Shown here: piece after piece, positions 9,574-20,072 of the stretch
Position numbering within the stretch: position 1 is the stretch's first letter
How the letters are laid out: the number at the start of each line of letters is the position of its first letter
Source: Enterobacteriaceae bacterium LSJC7
Lineage (GTDB): Bacteria; Pseudomonadota; Gammaproteobacteria; Enterobacterales; Enterobacteriaceae
DNA length: 64,000 nucleotides
NCBI GenBank assembly: GCA_000302695.1
Contig: AMFN01000002.1
Location: 124,001 to 188,000, forward strand
Direction of reading: 5' to 3'
Translations under genes and position numbers: made by a program
The notes under the pieces: model-generated
Database searches by the model: none
Told to the model about the DNA's origin: nothing
Seen by the model: the letters and a program-made list of their open reading frames with translations, nothing else

Positions 9574-10371
9574 TTAGCTGGCGCTGCGTCCCAGCGGCAC
9601 TACCAGCGGCGTATGGGCCACCGGATCGTCAATAATCATGCAGCGCAGGCCATAAATGGCCTCAATAAGCTCGGCGGTGACAATCTCTTTAGGCGCACCC
9701 TCTGCAACGATTTTACCGTCGCGCAGCGCAATCAGGTGAGTGGCATAGCGGCAGGCCTGGTTCAGGTCGTGCAACACCGCCGCGAGCGTGTAGCCCTGGT
9801 TGCGGTTAAGGCTACTGAGTAACTCCAGCAGGTCAATCTGGTGGCTGATATCAAGCCAGGTGGTGGGTTCATCAAGCAGCATAATGGCGGTTTCCTGCGC
9901 CAGCACCATCGCTATCCAGGCACGCTGGCGCTGGCCGCCAGACAGCGTATCTACCGGCTGGTTGGCAAGCGCCTCAATACCGGTTGCGCGCATGGCGTTG
10001 CGCACCGCCTCGTCATCTTCCTTGCGCCAGCGGGTAAACAGCGGCTGATGCGGGTAGCGACCGCGAGAAACCAGCTCCTGTACGCTGATATCTCCTGGTG
10101 CGCTGGCGTTTTGCGCCAGCAGCCCAATGCGCCGCGCCACCTCTTTGGTGGCGTAACGCTGGATGTGTTCCCCGTCAAGCCACACCTGGCCCTGGAGCGG
10201 GGCCATCAGTCGACTCAGACTACGCAACAGCGTGGATTTCCCACAGCCGTTAGGACCAATAATCGCCGTGAACTCACCGTCGGGAATAGACACGCTGAGG
10301 TTGTCTACCACTGTCCGTTTGCCATAGCCCAGGGTGAGTTGTTCACCGTGCAGGCGGGAGGGTGTCGTCAT
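9574..10371 (-). CDS. fepC: ferric enterobactin ABC transporter ATPase FepC
   Basis: FepC is the ATP-hydrolysing subunit of the FepBDGC importer for ferric enterobactin at the inner membrane. The 265-residue protein shows Walker A GPNGCGKST near 39, the signature LSGGQRQR near 143, Walker B MLLDEPT near 163 and an H-loop in LHDLNQACRYA. Its start overlaps the fepG stop by four bases (ATGA), so fepD, fepG and fepC are translationally coupled in that order. Confidence 0.95.
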   Translation of the reverse strand: MTTPSRLHGEQLTLGYGKRTVVDNLSVSIPDGEFTAIIGPNGCGKSTLLRSLSRLMAPLQGQVWLDGEHIQRYATKEVARRIGLLAQNASAPGDISVQELVSRGRYPHQPLFTRWRKEDDEAVRNAMRATGIEALANQPVDTLSGGQRQRAWIAMVLAQETAIMLLDEPTTWLDISHQIDLLELLSSLNRNQGYTLAAVLHDLNQACRYATHLIALRDGKIVAEGAPKEIVTAELIEAIYGLRCMIIDDPVAHTPLVVPLGRSAS

Positions 10372-11360
10372 CTTTTGCGTGACTCCTTAATCAACAGAGC
10401 GATGAGGTAAAGCCCGCCAATGCTGACGGTGACCACTCCGACCGGCAGCTGATAAGGCATGAACAGGCGCTGGGCGCACAGGTCAGCGAGCAACAGCAGC
10501 ACGCCACCGCACAGCGCCGACTGGGTCAGCCCCCAGCGCGCGCTGCCGCTCAGACGTTTTGCAATGTGCGGCGCCACCAGTGCGACAAAGGAGATCGGAC
10601 CTGCCAGCGCAGTGGCGCAGGCGGTCAGCAGCACGGCGGTGAACATCAGCAGCAGGCGTGAACCCTCAACGCGCACACCCAGCGCGCAGGCGGTATCGTC
10701 ACCCATCTCCAGCAGGCGCATACGGCGCACAAATAGGCCTGCTCCCAGCAGCAGCAGGAGAATCAGCGGTGCGGTGGGCTGCATTTTGCTCCAGGTCAGC
10801 CCGTTGAGCGAACCGGCGTTCCACAGTCCGGCTGAAACGGCGGTTTCCAGAGAGGCTTTGAGCAGCAGCCAGACATTAAAGGCGACCAGCATGGCGCGCA
10901 CGCCGATACCGATGATGATCAGACGAAAAGTGTCAATGCCGTTGCGCCAGGCGAGCAGCCAGACCACCAGTGAACTGAACACGCCTCCGGCCATTGCGGC
11001 AAAGGCGATGGCCGACTGATGCTGACCAAACAGCACCATGGCCACCAGCACGCCGCTCCAGGCGCCGGTATTGAAGCCCATCACGTCCGGGCTGCCGAGC
11101 GGGTTGCGCAGCAGCGACTGAAAAATCGCCCCGCTGACGCCAAGGGCGGCACCCACCAGCAGTGCGGTGAGCACGCGCGGCAGACGCCATTCCACCACCA
11201 CCAGCGCCACATTGCGCGGCGCGTTGCCCAGTAGCGCATCAATAACCTGGCTTGCGCTCAGCGGCACCGCACCGCTGGCAAGGCTCCAGCCGCCCAGAAC
11301 GAGGGCGGCAACAATCAGCAGGAAAAAGGAGGTGAGCAGGCGCGCTGGCAGACGGCTCAT
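10368..11360 (-). CDS. fepG: ferric enterobactin permease FepG
   Basis: FepG is one half of the FepDG inner-membrane channel for ferric enterobactin. The 330-residue, very hydrophobic protein of the FecCD family has about ten membrane segments. It also has the family segments EWRLPRVLTALLVGAALGVSGA near 58 and ALAGPISFVALVAPHIAKRL near 255, which contact the ATPase. It overlaps fepD by four bases upstream and fepC by four bases downstream. Confidence 0.94.
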   Translation of the reverse strand: MSRLPARLLTSFFLLIVAALVLGGWSLASGAVPLSASQVIDALLGNAPRNVALVVVEWRLPRVLTALLVGAALGVSGAIFQSLLRNPLGSPDVMGFNTGAWSGVLVAMVLFGQHQSAIAFAAMAGGVFSSLVVWLLAWRNGIDTFRLIIIGIGVRAMLVAFNVWLLLKASLETAVSAGLWNAGSLNGLTWSKMQPTAPLILLLLLGAGLFVRRMRLLEMGDDTACALGVRVEGSRLLLMFTAVLLTACATALAGPISFVALVAPHIAKRLSGSARWGLTQSALCGGVLLLLADLCAQRLFMPYQLPVGVVTVSIGGLYLIALLIKESRKR

Positions 11361-12364
11361 AGTGTGACCCCCGCACGGCGGTGGCGAACCAGCCAGATAA
11401 GCACCGGCGCACCAATAAAGGCACTGACGACCGACACGCGCAGCTCACCGGGCACCAGCAGGCGGCCAAGTATATCGGCTGCCAGCAGCAAAACGGGAGT
11501 TGCCAGCAGCGTAACCGGCAGCGACCAGCGGTGATCCGGGCCAGTAAGCCAGCGCGCCATGTGCGGCATCATCAGACCGATAAAGGCGATGGGGCCAACG
11601 GCGGCGGTAGCACTGCCACATAACAGCGTAATCGCCAGCAGCCCAAGCAACTGGGTGCGCGCCACTTTGCTGCCAAGGGCGGTGGCGGTATCGCTGCCCA
11701 TGCTCAGGCTGTTGAGCGAGCGACTCAACAGCAGAGCGATAGCCATTCCCGCCAGCACCGGCACCACAATAATGCGCAGCGTGGTGAAGGTGCGGATATC
11801 CAGCGAGCCGGACTGCCAGTAGCGCAACTGGTCAAATACCGCCGGGTTAAGCAGCGCAATGCCGTTGCTTAAGCCTTCGAGCACGGCTGCCAGCGCCACG
11901 CCTGCCAGCGTCAGGCGTACCGGGCTTAACTGCCCACCGCCCTGGCTGCCGGTGAGCGCGACAATCAGTGAGGCCAGCAGGGCGCCGGTAAAACCAAGGC
12001 CGAGCAGGGTAACCGCAGAGGAGTAGCCGAGCAGCGCCGTACCGAGCACGATGGCAAAGCTGGCACCGGAGTTGACGCCCAGCAGACCTGGGTCGGCCAG
12101 AGGGTTACGGGTCAGAGTTTGCATTAACGCACCGGCAACGCCGAGTGCGCCGCCGGCCAGTAGCCCGGCAAGGGTGCGGGGCAGGCGCGCGTCGAGCACG
12201 ATTGTGCAGTCGGCGCTGCGACACTGGCCGCTGAGTGCATCAAGCACTACGGCAGGGGGAAGGGTTTTTGCGCCAATGAACAGGCTCAGTGCCGCCATTA
12301 ACAGCAGAAGAATAACCAGGCTCAGCAGCACGAATGCGCGTGCTGAAAAGCGGGAAACCAACAT
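11357..12364 (-). CDS. fepD: ferric enterobactin permease FepD
   Basis: FepD is the partner permease of FepG. The 335-residue FecCD-family protein carries ARLPRTLAGLLAGGALGVAG near 58 and AVGPIAFIGLMMPHMARW near 262. It is the first gene of the fepDGC operon and is read from the intergenic region shared with entS, where a Fur box begins about 20 bases upstream of its start. Confidence 0.94.
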   Translation of the reverse strand: MLVSRFSARAFVLLSLVILLLLMAALSLFIGAKTLPPAVVLDALSGQCRSADCTIVLDARLPRTLAGLLAGGALGVAGALMQTLTRNPLADPGLLGVNSGASFAIVLGTALLGYSSAVTLLGLGFTGALLASLIVALTGSQGGGQLSPVRLTLAGVALAAVLEGLSNGIALLNPAVFDQLRYWQSGSLDIRTFTTLRIIVVPVLAGMAIALLLSRSLNSLSMGSDTATALGSKVARTQLLGLLAITLLCGSATAAVGPIAFIGLMMPHMARWLTGPDHRWSLPVTLLATPVLLLAADILGRLLVPGELRVSVVSAFIGAPVLIWLVRHRRAGVTL

Positions 12365-12384
12365 AAACGCATATCCTGAAGATT

Positions 12385-12403
12385 GATAATGATTTTTATT
12401 ATC
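12385..12403. promoter_or_regulatory. Fur box between fepD and entS
   Basis: GATAATGATTTTTATTATC matches 16 of 19 bases of the consensus GATAATGATAATCATTATC. More ATTATC/TTATC repeats follow to about 12420. The site lies between divergent fepD and entS, so one bound Fur array could repress both. Confidence 0.85.
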
Positions 12404-12477
12404 GTTATCACTATTATTTCTTTATGTTAGCATGGCGCGCTTATTTGCTGGTAAGGAAAAATGTTTAAGGCCATGTA

Positions 12478-13734
12478 ATGAAGAAAAATTCTTTGTGGCT
12501 GAACCTCAGCCTGTTGAAAACGCACCCTGCGTTTCGCGCGGTGTTTTTTGCGCGCCTGATTTCGATTTTGTCGCTGGGGCTGCTCGGTGTTGCGGTGCCG
12601 GTGCAGATACAGCACCTGACCGGCTCCACCTTGCAGGTTGGCCTGGCGGTGACGCTTACCGGCGGGGCAATGTTTGTCGGCATGATGATGGGCGGCGTGC
12701 TGGCGGATCGCTACGAGCGTAAGCGCCTTATTTTGCTGGCGCGTGCCACCTGCGGCCTGGGCTTTATTGGCCTGTGCATTAACGCCATGCTGCCTGTGCC
12801 GTCGCTGCTGGCAATCTACCTGCTCGGCGTGTGGGACGGCCTGTTTGCCGCTATTGGCGTTACCGCGCTGCTCGCGGCAACGCCCGCGCTGGTGGGGCGT
12901 GAAAACCTGATGCAGGCCGGGGCCATCACGATGTTAACCGTGCGCCTCGGCTCAGTGATGTCGCCCATGCTGGGCGGCCTGCTGCTGGCATGGGGCGGGG
13001 TGGCGTGGAACTACGGGCTGGCGGCATGCGGCACGTTTATTACGCTACTGCCGCTGTTGAGTCTGCCGCGTCAGCCGCCGCCGGAGCAGCCGCGCCAGCA
13101 CCCGCTGCGTTCGCTGCATGAGGGACTGGCATTTGTACTGGGCCACCCGCTGGTAGGCGGCGTGGCACTGGTGGGCGCGCTGCTGACAATGGCCAGCGCG
13201 GTGCGCGTGCTGTATCCGGCGCTGGCCGGACACTGGAGTATGAGTGAGGGACAGATTGGCCTGCTGTACGCGGCCGTGCCGTTGGGCGCAGCTGTCGGGG
13301 CGCTTACCAGCGGCGCGGTGGCGCAGCGTGCGCGGCCGGGTTTTATCATGCTGGTAAGCACTGTGGCGTCGTTTATCGCCGTCGGGCTGTTCAGCCTGAT
13401 GCCGGCCTGGCCGCTGGGGATGCTGTGTCTGGCGCTGTTTGGTTACCTGAGCGCCATCAGTTCGCTACTGCAATACACCCTGATTCAGACCCAGACGCCG
13501 GATGCCATGCTCGGGCGCGTTAACGGGCTGTGGACGGCGCAAAACGTGACGGGCGATGCGGTGGGGGCAGCACTGCTTGGCGGCATGGGAGTGGCGCTGA
13601 CGCCGGTCAGTTCGGCAAGCCTGAGCGGTTTTGTGCTGGCGATGATTGGGGTGGTGCTGATGCTGGTCCTGACCCAGCTACGTCGTTTTCATCAGCCCGC
13701 ACCGCAGGCAGCGCAAGCGGAAAAGGCGTCATAG
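12478..13734 (+). CDS. entS: enterobactin exporter EntS (MFS)
   Basis: EntS is a proton-driven inner-membrane exporter that moves newly made enterobactin out of the cytoplasm. The 418-residue protein has about twelve membrane segments and the MFS loop motif [12 protein letters not shown] near 75-86. [15 protein letters not shown] at the N-terminus and [23 protein letters not shown] near the C-terminus match E. coli EntS closely. It diverges from fepD and converges with fepB. Confidence 0.95.
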   Translation: MKKNSLWLNLSLLKTHPAFRAVFFARLISILSLGLLGVAVPVQIQHLTGSTLQVGLAVTLTGGAMFVGMMMGGVLADRYERKRLILLARATCGLGFIGLCINAMLPVPSLLAIYLLGVWDGLFAAIGVTALLAATPALVGRENLMQAGAITMLTVRLGSVMSPMLGGLLLAWGGVAWNYGLAACGTFITLLPLLSLPRQPPPEQPRQHPLRSLHEGLAFVLGHPLVGGVALVGALLTMASAVRVLYPALAGHWSMSEGQIGLLYAAVPLGAAVGALTSGAVAQRARPGFIMLVSTVASFIAVGLFSLMPAWPLGMLCLALFGYLSAISSLLQYTLIQTQTPDAMLGRVNGLWTAQNVTGDAVGAALLGGMGVALTPVSSASLSGFVLAMIGVVLMLVLTQLRRFHQPAPQAAQAEKAS

Positions 13735-13789
13735 CGCGGCGGCGGCACTGTTGGGCGGGATTAACTGTCGGCGCAGTAGGCCGGGAAAG

Positions 13790-13815
13790 CAGGGCAGCGC
13801 CAGCGCGCTGCCCTG
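13790..13815. terminator. hairpin between convergent entS and fepB
   Basis: A perfect 10-bp stem (CAGGGCAGCG with CGCTGCCCTG) has a 6-base loop and lies just before the fepB stop. It lacks a T run on either strand, so it may be a weak or factor-assisted terminator. Confidence 0.4.
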
Positions 13816-13821
13816 AGTGCA

Positions 13822-14814
13822 TCAGGACTTGAACTGCTTATTTAACAGTGCCAGCAGGTGGCTCACGCTGTAGTAATCCAGGCGAAAGGTTTCGGTGCCA
13901 AGCGGCCAGACCTGCTTATTCTGCACCGCAGGGATATGGGCCAGTAGCGGGTTGTTACGCAGGGCATCGGCATCGCGGTTGTCGTTAGCAAACAGCAGCA
14001 CCGTCTGGCCGTTCAGCCCGGCGGCGAGGTTTTCACCGCCCAGTTGCAGAATGTCGTGGCGCTTGCCCTGGCTCTGGCTGGTCTGCATGTGAGCGGGCGG
14101 TGTGGCAAGGGTGAAGCCCAACTCTTTAAGCAACTGTCCCTGCGCGGACTCCGGCGTCCAGAGATTAGCGGTGCGCGCCGGGGTGTGGTACACCAGCGCA
14201 CTTACCGGCTGTGGCGGCAGCGTGATGGCGGCTTTGGTTTTAGCAAGTTCAGCGTTAAAGCTGGCAATCCGTGCCGCGGCCTGTTTTTCATGGCCGGTGA
14301 TGCTGCCAAGCGTGGTGAGCAGCTCCTGCCAGCTTTTGTCGTCGTAGTTCACGATAAGCGTGGGCGCAATGCTGGAAAGCTGGTCGTAAAGCGCGAGGGC
14401 AGAGTCACCGCCGGTGGCGCTAATCAGGATCAGATCCGGCATTTGTGCGGCAACGGCTTCGGCGTTTGGCTCACCAATATAGAGGCGTTGAACGTTTCGT
14501 GCTTTTGCCACCTCGCCCCACTGGCGCAAAAAGCCCTGGCTGTCGGCAAAGCGATTACCCGGCGTGGTGGCACCGCTGGCGACCACCGGGGCGTCGATGG
14601 CAAGCAGCGAACCGGTGAGTGTGACGCTGGTGGAGACAATGCGTGTGGGAGCCTGTTCAAGGGTCTGCGTACCGCGGCTATCGCTTATCTGACGCGGCCA
14701 CTGGGCAGACGCGGCGCTGGCAGTGGCTGAGGTTAATCCTAAATACAGCAGCGCAAGGCCGAAGGTTTTCACTCTGCTAACGATGTCGAATTTCACGGCG
14801 GGAGATCCTGTCAT
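13822..14814 (-). CDS. fepB: periplasmic ferric enterobactin-binding protein FepB
   Basis: FepB captures ferric enterobactin in the periplasm and delivers it to FepDG. The product has a Sec signal peptide ending near ...SATASA, then [14 protein letters not shown] and a class III binding-protein fold with [19 protein letters not shown]. The 330-residue call uses the ATG at 14814. E. coli FepB is 318 residues, and internal GTG starts (for example MKFDIVS or MKTFGLA) would also leave a signal peptide, so the exact start is open. It diverges from entC across a Fur box. Confidence 0.93.
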   Translation of the reverse strand: MTGSPAVKFDIVSRVKTFGLALLYLGLTSATASAASAQWPRQISDSRGTQTLEQAPTRIVSTSVTLTGSLLAIDAPVVASGATTPGNRFADSQGFLRQWGEVAKARNVQRLYIGEPNAEAVAAQMPDLILISATGGDSALALYDQLSSIAPTLIVNYDDKSWQELLTTLGSITGHEKQAAARIASFNAELAKTKAAITLPPQPVSALVYHTPARTANLWTPESAQGQLLKELGFTLATPPAHMQTSQSQGKRHDILQLGGENLAAGLNGQTVLLFANDNRDADALRNNPLLAHIPAVQNKQVWPLGTETFRLDYYSVSHLLALLNKQFKS

Positions 14815-14940
14815 GGGTCGTTAATAATGCTTCTCATTTTCATGTCTTTGGCGTGTTGATGCAAGCGGCAGAAATGTTGAGAAAAGGTTAAGCCTGTTGA
14901 CAGCCTGGCGTTCTGGACGTAGCTTACGGGCCAAAATACA

Positions 14941-14959
14941 AATGATAATAATTATCAAA
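14941..14959. promoter_or_regulatory. Fur box between fepB and entC
   Basis: Positions 14944-14956 read GATAATAATTATC, a perfect 6-1-6 Fur repeat, with further matching flanks. It lies about 30 bases before the entC start and between divergent fepB and entC, as expected for iron repression of both. Confidence 0.87.
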
Positions 14960-14985
14960 TTCCTTATCATTTATGTGGAGGGTAC

Positions 14986-16164
14986 ATGGTGACTTTACTG
15001 GCTGAGGAACCCACGTTGGCGACGCCGACGCTGGCACAGGACAGTTTCTTTTTTATGTCTGCGTATCGCAGTTTTACCACGTCGGGTTGTATTGCTCGTT
15101 TCAACGCCAGTGCGGCTGACGGTGCCGACCTGCACGGTGACTTCCAGCGCCGTCTGGCGAGTACCTTCGAAGATGCGCGCGCCAGAGGTATCAAAAACCC
15201 AATCATGGTCGGCGCGATACCGTTTGATACGCGTCAGCCTTCGGCACTGTTTATTCCTGAGCAGGTCACGCCGTTCTCCCGCCAGGAGCGCTTGCGTCAG
15301 AGCCTGCGCCAGCATGCTGTACGTCAGCCTGAGGTCGTTTCCCGGGAAGCCATTCCCGGCCAGGCGGTGTTTGAAGAGATGGTGGCGCGTGGTGCGCACG
15401 CCACCAGCCAGCCGGGGATTGATAAAGTGGTGCTTTCACGCCTGATTGATATCACCACCGAGCGCCCGCTTGACCGCGCGGCGCTGTTTGAGCGCCTGCT
15501 GGCACAAAACCCTGGCAGTTTTAATTTCCATGTGCCGCTGGCCGACGGCGGGGCGCTGGTGGGTGCCAGCCCGGAGCTGTTACTGCGTAAGGACGCCAGT
15601 TCCTTTAGTTCGCTGCCGCTGGCAGGCTCTGCGCGCCGTGAGCGCGACGCGCACGCCGACCGTGCCGTGGGCGAGAGGCTGATGCACTCGCGCAAGGACC
15701 GCCATGAGCACCAGCTGGTTACCGACGCCATGCGCGATGTACTGGCCGCGCGTGCCTCTTATCTCGCCGTGCCGGACAAACCGGAACTCATCACCACGCC
15801 GACCCTGTGGCACCTTTCCACGCCTATTGAAGGCGTGGTACGCAACCCGGCAGAGAACGCGCTGTCGCTCGCGTGCCTGCTGCACCCAACGCCTGCACTG
15901 AGCGGGTTCCCGAACGACGCCGCCCAGAACCTGATTCGCGAGCTGGAGCCATTCGAGCGTGACCTGTTTGGCGGCATTGTGGGCTGGTGTGACGCCGAAG
16001 GGAACGGCGAATGGGTGGTAACAATTCGCTGCGCAAGGCTGCACGGCAGCCGGGTGCGGCTGTTTGCCGGGGCGGGCATTGTGCCTGCGTCGTCGCCCAC
16101 GTCCGAGTGGCATGAAACCGGCACCAAGCTTTCCACCATGTTGAACGTATTTGGTCTGAACTGA
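14986..16164 (+). CDS. entC: isochorismate synthase EntC
   Basis: EntC converts chorismate to isochorismate, the first step toward 2,3-dihydroxybenzoate. The 392-residue protein has the chorismate-binding fold. Seen are VDK/IDKVVLSRL with Lys147, FHVPLADGGALVGASPELL, LAGSARR and the C-terminal LFGGIVGWCD and RLFAGAGIVPASSP, all as in the E. coli enzyme (391 residues). A GGAGG ribosome binding site lies just upstream. It is the first gene of entCEBAH and entE follows after 9 bases. Confidence 0.95.
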   Translation: MVTLLAEEPTLATPTLAQDSFFFMSAYRSFTTSGCIARFNASAADGADLHGDFQRRLASTFEDARARGIKNPIMVGAIPFDTRQPSALFIPEQVTPFSRQERLRQSLRQHAVRQPEVVSREAIPGQAVFEEMVARGAHATSQPGIDKVVLSRLIDITTERPLDRAALFERLLAQNPGSFNFHVPLADGGALVGASPELLLRKDASSFSSLPLAGSARRERDAHADRAVGERLMHSRKDRHEHQLVTDAMRDVLAARASYLAVPDKPELITTPTLWHLSTPIEGVVRNPAENALSLACLLHPTPALSGFPNDAAQNLIRELEPFERDLFGGIVGWCDAEGNGEWVVTIRCARLHGSRVRLFAGAGIVPASSPTSEWHETGTKLSTMLNVFGLN

Positions 16165-16173
16165 GGCAAGGAT

Positions 16174-17790
16174 ATGGCTATTCCTTTTAACCGCTGGCCG
16201 GACGCGCTGGCCGCACGCTACCGCGAAAAGGGCTACTGGGCGGAGTTACCGCTCACTGACATTCTCACCCGCCACGCTGACAGCGCGCGCACCGCAATCA
16301 TCGACGGTGAGTGTGAACTGAGCTACCGGGAACTTGATGCGGCATCGAGCCGTCTGGCGGCATCCCTGATGCGCCAGGGGCTGAAAGCGGGGGATACCGC
16401 GCTGGTGCAGCTTGGCAACCACGCTGAACTGTTTATCACCTTCTTTGCGCTGCTCAAGGCGGGCGTGGCTCCGGTTAACGCACTGTTCAGCCATCAGCGC
16501 ACCGAGCTTATGGCCTATGCCGGGCAGATTGAACCGCGGCTTTTAGTGGCTGACCGCGAGCACGCGCTGTTTCGCGATGATGTTTTCCTGAATCAGCTCC
16601 ACAGCGATTATCCGTCGCTGAGTGTAGTCGCACTGCGTAATGACGACGGTGAGCGTTCACTTCAGGCGATGATTGATGCGCCAGAAGGTAACTTCACCGC
16701 CAGCCCGTCGGCGGCCGATGAAGTGGCGTTCTTCCAGCTTTCTGGCGGCAGCACCGGTACGCCAAAGCTTATCCCACGCACCCATAACGATTATTACTAC
16801 AGCATTCGCCGCAGCGTGGAGATTTGCCGCTTCGATGAAAACACCCGCTTCCTGTGTGCCATTCCGGCAGCCCATAACTACGCCATGAGTTCCCCAGGCT
16901 CACTGGGCGTGTTTTACGGCGCAGGCTGCGTGGTGCTGGCCGCGGACCCGAGCGCCACGCTGTGCTTCCCGCTTATCGAAAAACACCAGATTGACGTGAC
17001 GGCGCTGGTGCCGCCAGCCGTTAGCCTGTGGCTACAGGCCATTGGCGAGTGGGGCAGCAATAAACAGCTTGCGTCGCTGCGTCTGTTACAGGTGGGCGGC
17101 GCACGCTTCCCGGAGCCGCTGGCGCGCCGCGTTCCGGCAGAGATTGGCTGCCAGCTTCAGCAGGTGTTCGGTATGGCCGAAGGGCTAGTGAACTACACCG
17201 CGCTGGACGACGACGATGAGCATATCTTCACTACCCAGGGCCGCCCGATGTGCCCGGACGATGAAGTCTGGGCCGCTGGTGAAGACGGCAACCCGGTTGC
17301 CGCAGGCGAGGTGGGCCTGCTGATGACGCGTGGGCCGTACACCTTTCGCGGCTATTACAACAGCCCCGAGGCTAACGCAAAGGCCTTTGATGCCAACGGC
17401 TTTTACTGCTCCGGCGACCTGATTGTGATTGACAATGACGGCTACATCCGCGTGGTCGGGCGTGAAAAAGACCAGATTAACCGTGGCGGCGAGAAGATTG
17501 CGGCCGAAGAAATTGAAAACCTGCTGCACCGCCATGAAGACATCATCCACGCAGCCCTGGTGTCGATGGATGACGAACTGATGGGCGAGAAAAGCTGTGC
17601 TTTTATCGTCGGTCGCCGCCCGCTGCGCGCGGTGGAAATCCGCCGCTGGCTGCGTGAGCTGGGCGTTGCCGACTACAAACTGCCGGACAAGGTAGAAAAC
17701 GTCGATGAACTGCCGCTCACCCACGTGGGTAAACCTGACAAAAAGCGCCTGCGCCAGCTGATTGCCGAGCGCCGCCTGACAACACATTAA
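16174..17790 (+). CDS. entE: 2,3-dihydroxybenzoate-AMP ligase EntE
   Basis: EntE adenylates 2,3-dihydroxybenzoate and loads it on the aryl carrier domain of EntB. The 538-residue stand-alone adenylation protein shows the P-loop [15 protein letters not shown] near 192, the core [12 protein letters not shown] near 333, GDL and the hinge segment [20 protein letters not shown] near 430, and a C-terminal Lys in [11 protein letters not shown]. It lies 9 bases after entC and 11 before entB. Confidence 0.95.
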   Translation: MAIPFNRWPDALAARYREKGYWAELPLTDILTRHADSARTAIIDGECELSYRELDAASSRLAASLMRQGLKAGDTALVQLGNHAELFITFFALLKAGVAPVNALFSHQRTELMAYAGQIEPRLLVADREHALFRDDVFLNQLHSDYPSLSVVALRNDDGERSLQAMIDAPEGNFTASPSAADEVAFFQLSGGSTGTPKLIPRTHNDYYYSIRRSVEICRFDENTRFLCAIPAAHNYAMSSPGSLGVFYGAGCVVLAADPSATLCFPLIEKHQIDVTALVPPAVSLWLQAIGEWGSNKQLASLRLLQVGGARFPEPLARRVPAEIGCQLQQVFGMAEGLVNYTALDDDDEHIFTTQGRPMCPDDEVWAAGEDGNPVAAGEVGLLMTRGPYTFRGYYNSPEANAKAFDANGFYCSGDLIVIDNDGYIRVVGREKDQINRGGEKIAAEEIENLLHRHEDIIHAALVSMDDELMGEKSCAFIVGRRPLRAVEIRRWLRELGVADYKLPDKVENVDELPLTHVGKPDKKRLRQLIAERRLTTH

Positions 17791-17801
17791 GGAGTGATTT
17801 T

Positions 17802-18656
17802 ATGGCTATTCCAAAACTAAACGGTTACGCGCTGCCGGGTGTGGCTGATATTCCACCAAACAAAGTCAACTGGGCGTTTGAGCCTGAGCGTGCCGCGCTG
17901 CTGATTCACGACATGCAGGACTATTTTATTGATTTCTGGGGTGATAACTGCCCGATGATGGAGCAGGTCATTGCCAACATCGCCGCGCTGCGCCAGTTCT
18001 GTCGCCAGAACAATATTCCGGTGTATTACACCGCCCAGCCGGATAACCAGAGCGACGAAGACCGCGCGCTGCTCAACGACATGTGGGGACCGGGCATCAA
18101 CAAGCACGCCGAGCGTAAAAGTGTGGTGAAAGCGCTGGCGCCACAAGACGGCGATACGGTGTTGACCAAATGGCGCTACAGCGCGTTTATCCGCTCACCG
18201 CTTGAACAGGCACTGAAAGAAACCGGGCGCGACCAGCTGCTGATTTGCGGCGTGTACGCCCACATTGGCTGTATGACCACCGCGACCGACGCCTTCATGC
18301 GTGATATTAAGCCGTTTATGGTGGCCGATGGCCTGGCGGATTTCAGCCGCGAAGAGCACCTGATGGCCCTGAAATACGTCGCCGGGCGCAGCGGGCGAGT
18401 GGTGATGACAAGCGAACTGCTGGCGGTGCCGCAAAATAAAGAGCAGTTGCGCGCGCTGGTGCTGCCGCTGCTGGACGAAGATGACGTGCCGGAAGATGAC
18501 GAGAATCTGATTGATTACGGCCTGGACTCGGTGCGCATGATGGCGCTTGCCGCCCGCTGGCGTAAAACATACAGCGACATCGATTTTGTGATGCTGGCTA
18601 AAGAGCCGACCATTGACGCCTGGTGGGCGCTGCTGAGTCGGGAGGCAACGTCATGA
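17802..18656 (+). CDS. entB: isochorismatase / aryl carrier protein EntB
   Basis: This is a bifunctional protein. The N-terminal isochorismatase turns isochorismate into 2,3-dihydro-2,3-dihydroxybenzoate, with catalytic Asp in LIHDMQDYF near 37 and [10 protein letters not shown] near 155. The C-terminal aryl carrier domain holds 2,3-dihydroxybenzoate for EntF, with the phosphopantetheine Ser in YGLDSVRMM near 243. It has 284 residues against 285 in E. coli. An AAGGAG ribosome binding site precedes it, and its TGA overlaps the entA ATG. Confidence 0.95.
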   Translation: MAIPKLNGYALPGVADIPPNKVNWAFEPERAALLIHDMQDYFIDFWGDNCPMMEQVIANIAALRQFCRQNNIPVYYTAQPDNQSDEDRALLNDMWGPGINKHAERKSVVKALAPQDGDTVLTKWRYSAFIRSPLEQALKETGRDQLLICGVYAHIGCMTTATDAFMRDIKPFMVADGLADFSREEHLMALKYVAGRSGRVVMTSELLAVPQNKEQLRALVLPLLDEDDVPEDDENLIDYGLDSVRMMALAARWRKTYSDIDFVMLAKEPTIDAWWALLSREATS

Positions 18657-19405
18657 GCCAGGCATTTCAGGGGCAAACCGTATGGGTGACCGGTGCCGGG
18701 CGCGGCATTGGCTACCAGACCGCGCTGGCGTTTCACGAGGCGGGCGCGCGGGTCGTAGGCTTTGATCTGGCGTTTGGTCAGGAAAACTATCCGTTTGCCA
18801 CCGAAGTGGTGGATGTTGCCAGCGCGGAGCAGGTAAATGCCGTGTGCCAGCGCCTTTTAAAAGACACCGAGCGCCTCGATGTGCTGGTGAATGCCGCCGG
18901 TATTCTGCGCATGGGCGCAACCGATGAACTGGCGCTGCGCGACTGGCAGGATACCTTTGCCATTAACGTTGGCGGTGCGTTTAACTTTTTCCGCGCCACC
19001 ATGGCGCAATTCCGTGCCCAGAAAGGCGGATCGCTGGTGACGGTGGCGTCTGACGCCGCCCACATGCCGCGCATTGGCATGTCGGCCTACGGTGCCTCCA
19101 AAGCGGCGCTGAAAAGCCTGGCGCTGACCGTGGCGCTGGAACTGGCACCTTACGGCGTGCGCGGTAACCTGGTGTCGCCTGGCTCGACCGACACCGATAT
19201 GCAGCGCGGCATGTGGACCTCGCCGGATGCCGAAAGCGCGCGTATCGCTGGTTACCCGCAGCAGTTCAAGCTGGGCATTCCGCTGGGTAAAATCGCCCGT
19301 CCGCAGGAGATTGCCAGCACGGTGCTGTTCCTCGCGTCACCTTGTGCCAGCCATATCACGTTGCAGGACATCGTGGTCGACGGCGGTTCGACGCTGGGAG
19401 CGTAA
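18653..19405 (+). CDS. entA: 2,3-dihydro-2,3-dihydroxybenzoate dehydrogenase EntA
   Basis: EntA oxidises the EntB product to 2,3-dihydroxybenzoate with NAD. The 250-residue short-chain dehydrogenase has the cofactor motif TGAGRGIG near 12, NAAG near 83, and the catalytic Ser plus YxxxK in [21 protein letters not shown] near 132-150. The ATG at 18653 overlaps the entB stop and matches the E. coli start. A GTG 30 bases upstream is in frame but lies deep inside entB. Confidence 0.94.
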   Translation: MSQAFQGQTVWVTGAGRGIGYQTALAFHEAGARVVGFDLAFGQENYPFATEVVDVASAEQVNAVCQRLLKDTERLDVLVNAAGILRMGATDELALRDWQDTFAINVGGAFNFFRATMAQFRAQKGGSLVTVASDAAHMPRIGMSAYGASKAALKSLALTVALELAPYGVRGNLVSPGSTDTDMQRGMWTSPDAESARIAGYPQQFKLGIPLGKIARPQEIASTVLFLASPCASHITLQDIVVDGGSTLGA

Positions 19406-19406
19406 C

Positions 19407-19820
19407 ATGATCTGGAAGCGCGACATCACGCTCGACGAACTCAACCGCATGGCTGGCGAAACGCTGGTTGGTCACCTGGGCATTGTCTTTACCCGGATTA
19501 ACGACGACAGCCTGGAAGCTGAAATGCCGGTGGACAGCCGCACGGTGCAGCCATTTGGCCTGCTGCACGGCGGTGCCTCTGCGGCGCTGGCCGAAACCAT
19601 GGGCTCAATGGCCGGGTTTCTGACAAGCAAGGAAGGACAGAGCGTGGTGGGCACCGAAGTCAGTGCCACCCATCACCGCGCCGTCGCGCGCGGGCCGGTG
19701 CGTGGCGTGTGTACGCCGCTGCACGTCAGCCGCAGTTCCCAGTGCTGGGAAATCGTCATTTATGATGCCAGCGGCAAGCGCTGTTGCACCAGCCGACTGA
19801 GCACCGCGGTCATTGGCTGA
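19407..19820 (+). CDS. entH: hotdog thioesterase EntH (proofreading)
   Basis: EntH removes wrongly loaded acyl groups from the EntB carrier domain. The 137-residue hotdog-fold protein carries [18 protein letters not shown] with the catalytic Glu near 63, the same length as E. coli EntH. The start at 19407 lies one base after the entA stop. The much longer open frame that begins inside entA is not the gene. Confidence 0.94.
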   Translation: MIWKRDITLDELNRMAGETLVGHLGIVFTRINDDSLEAEMPVDSRTVQPFGLLHGGASAALAETMGSMAGFLTSKEGQSVVGTEVSATHHRAVARGPVRGVCTPLHVSRSSQCWEIVIYDASGKRCCTSRLSTAVIG

Positions 19821-19854
19821 GCCTTAATAACACGGCCGTGAATCAACCTCGTCT

Positions 19855-19880
19855 GCCCCGCTTTCCAGCGGGGCTTTTTT
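19855..19880 (+). terminator. intrinsic terminator after entCEBAH
   Basis: An 8-bp stem (GCCCCGCT with AGCGGGGC) with a TTCC loop and six T lies 35 bases after entH. Confidence 0.93.
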
Positions 19881-19932
19881 ATGCCTGTTGCTGAGCCTGC
19901 CTGTGGTTGTTGCACCTTCTTCACGCTAACAG

Positions 19933-19948
19933 AGTGATCCTGTTAACA
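19933..19948. promoter_or_regulatory. possible CRP site upstream of cstA
   Basis: AGTGA-n6-TAACA matches 8 of 10 core bases of the CRP site TGTGA-n6-TCACA, about 125 bp before the cstA start. E. coli cstA is CRP-activated, which makes the match plausible. It is not a perfect site. Confidence 0.4.
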
Positions 19949-20072
19949 ATGCTGTGTAAATGATCGGTTTCAATGTTGTTTTGCATTGCTGCTGACTTGT
20001 TAAATATCAGCGCATAATCCAGAAATAAATTGACACACTCTTGACTCTACACACTCAGATGGATTTACAACG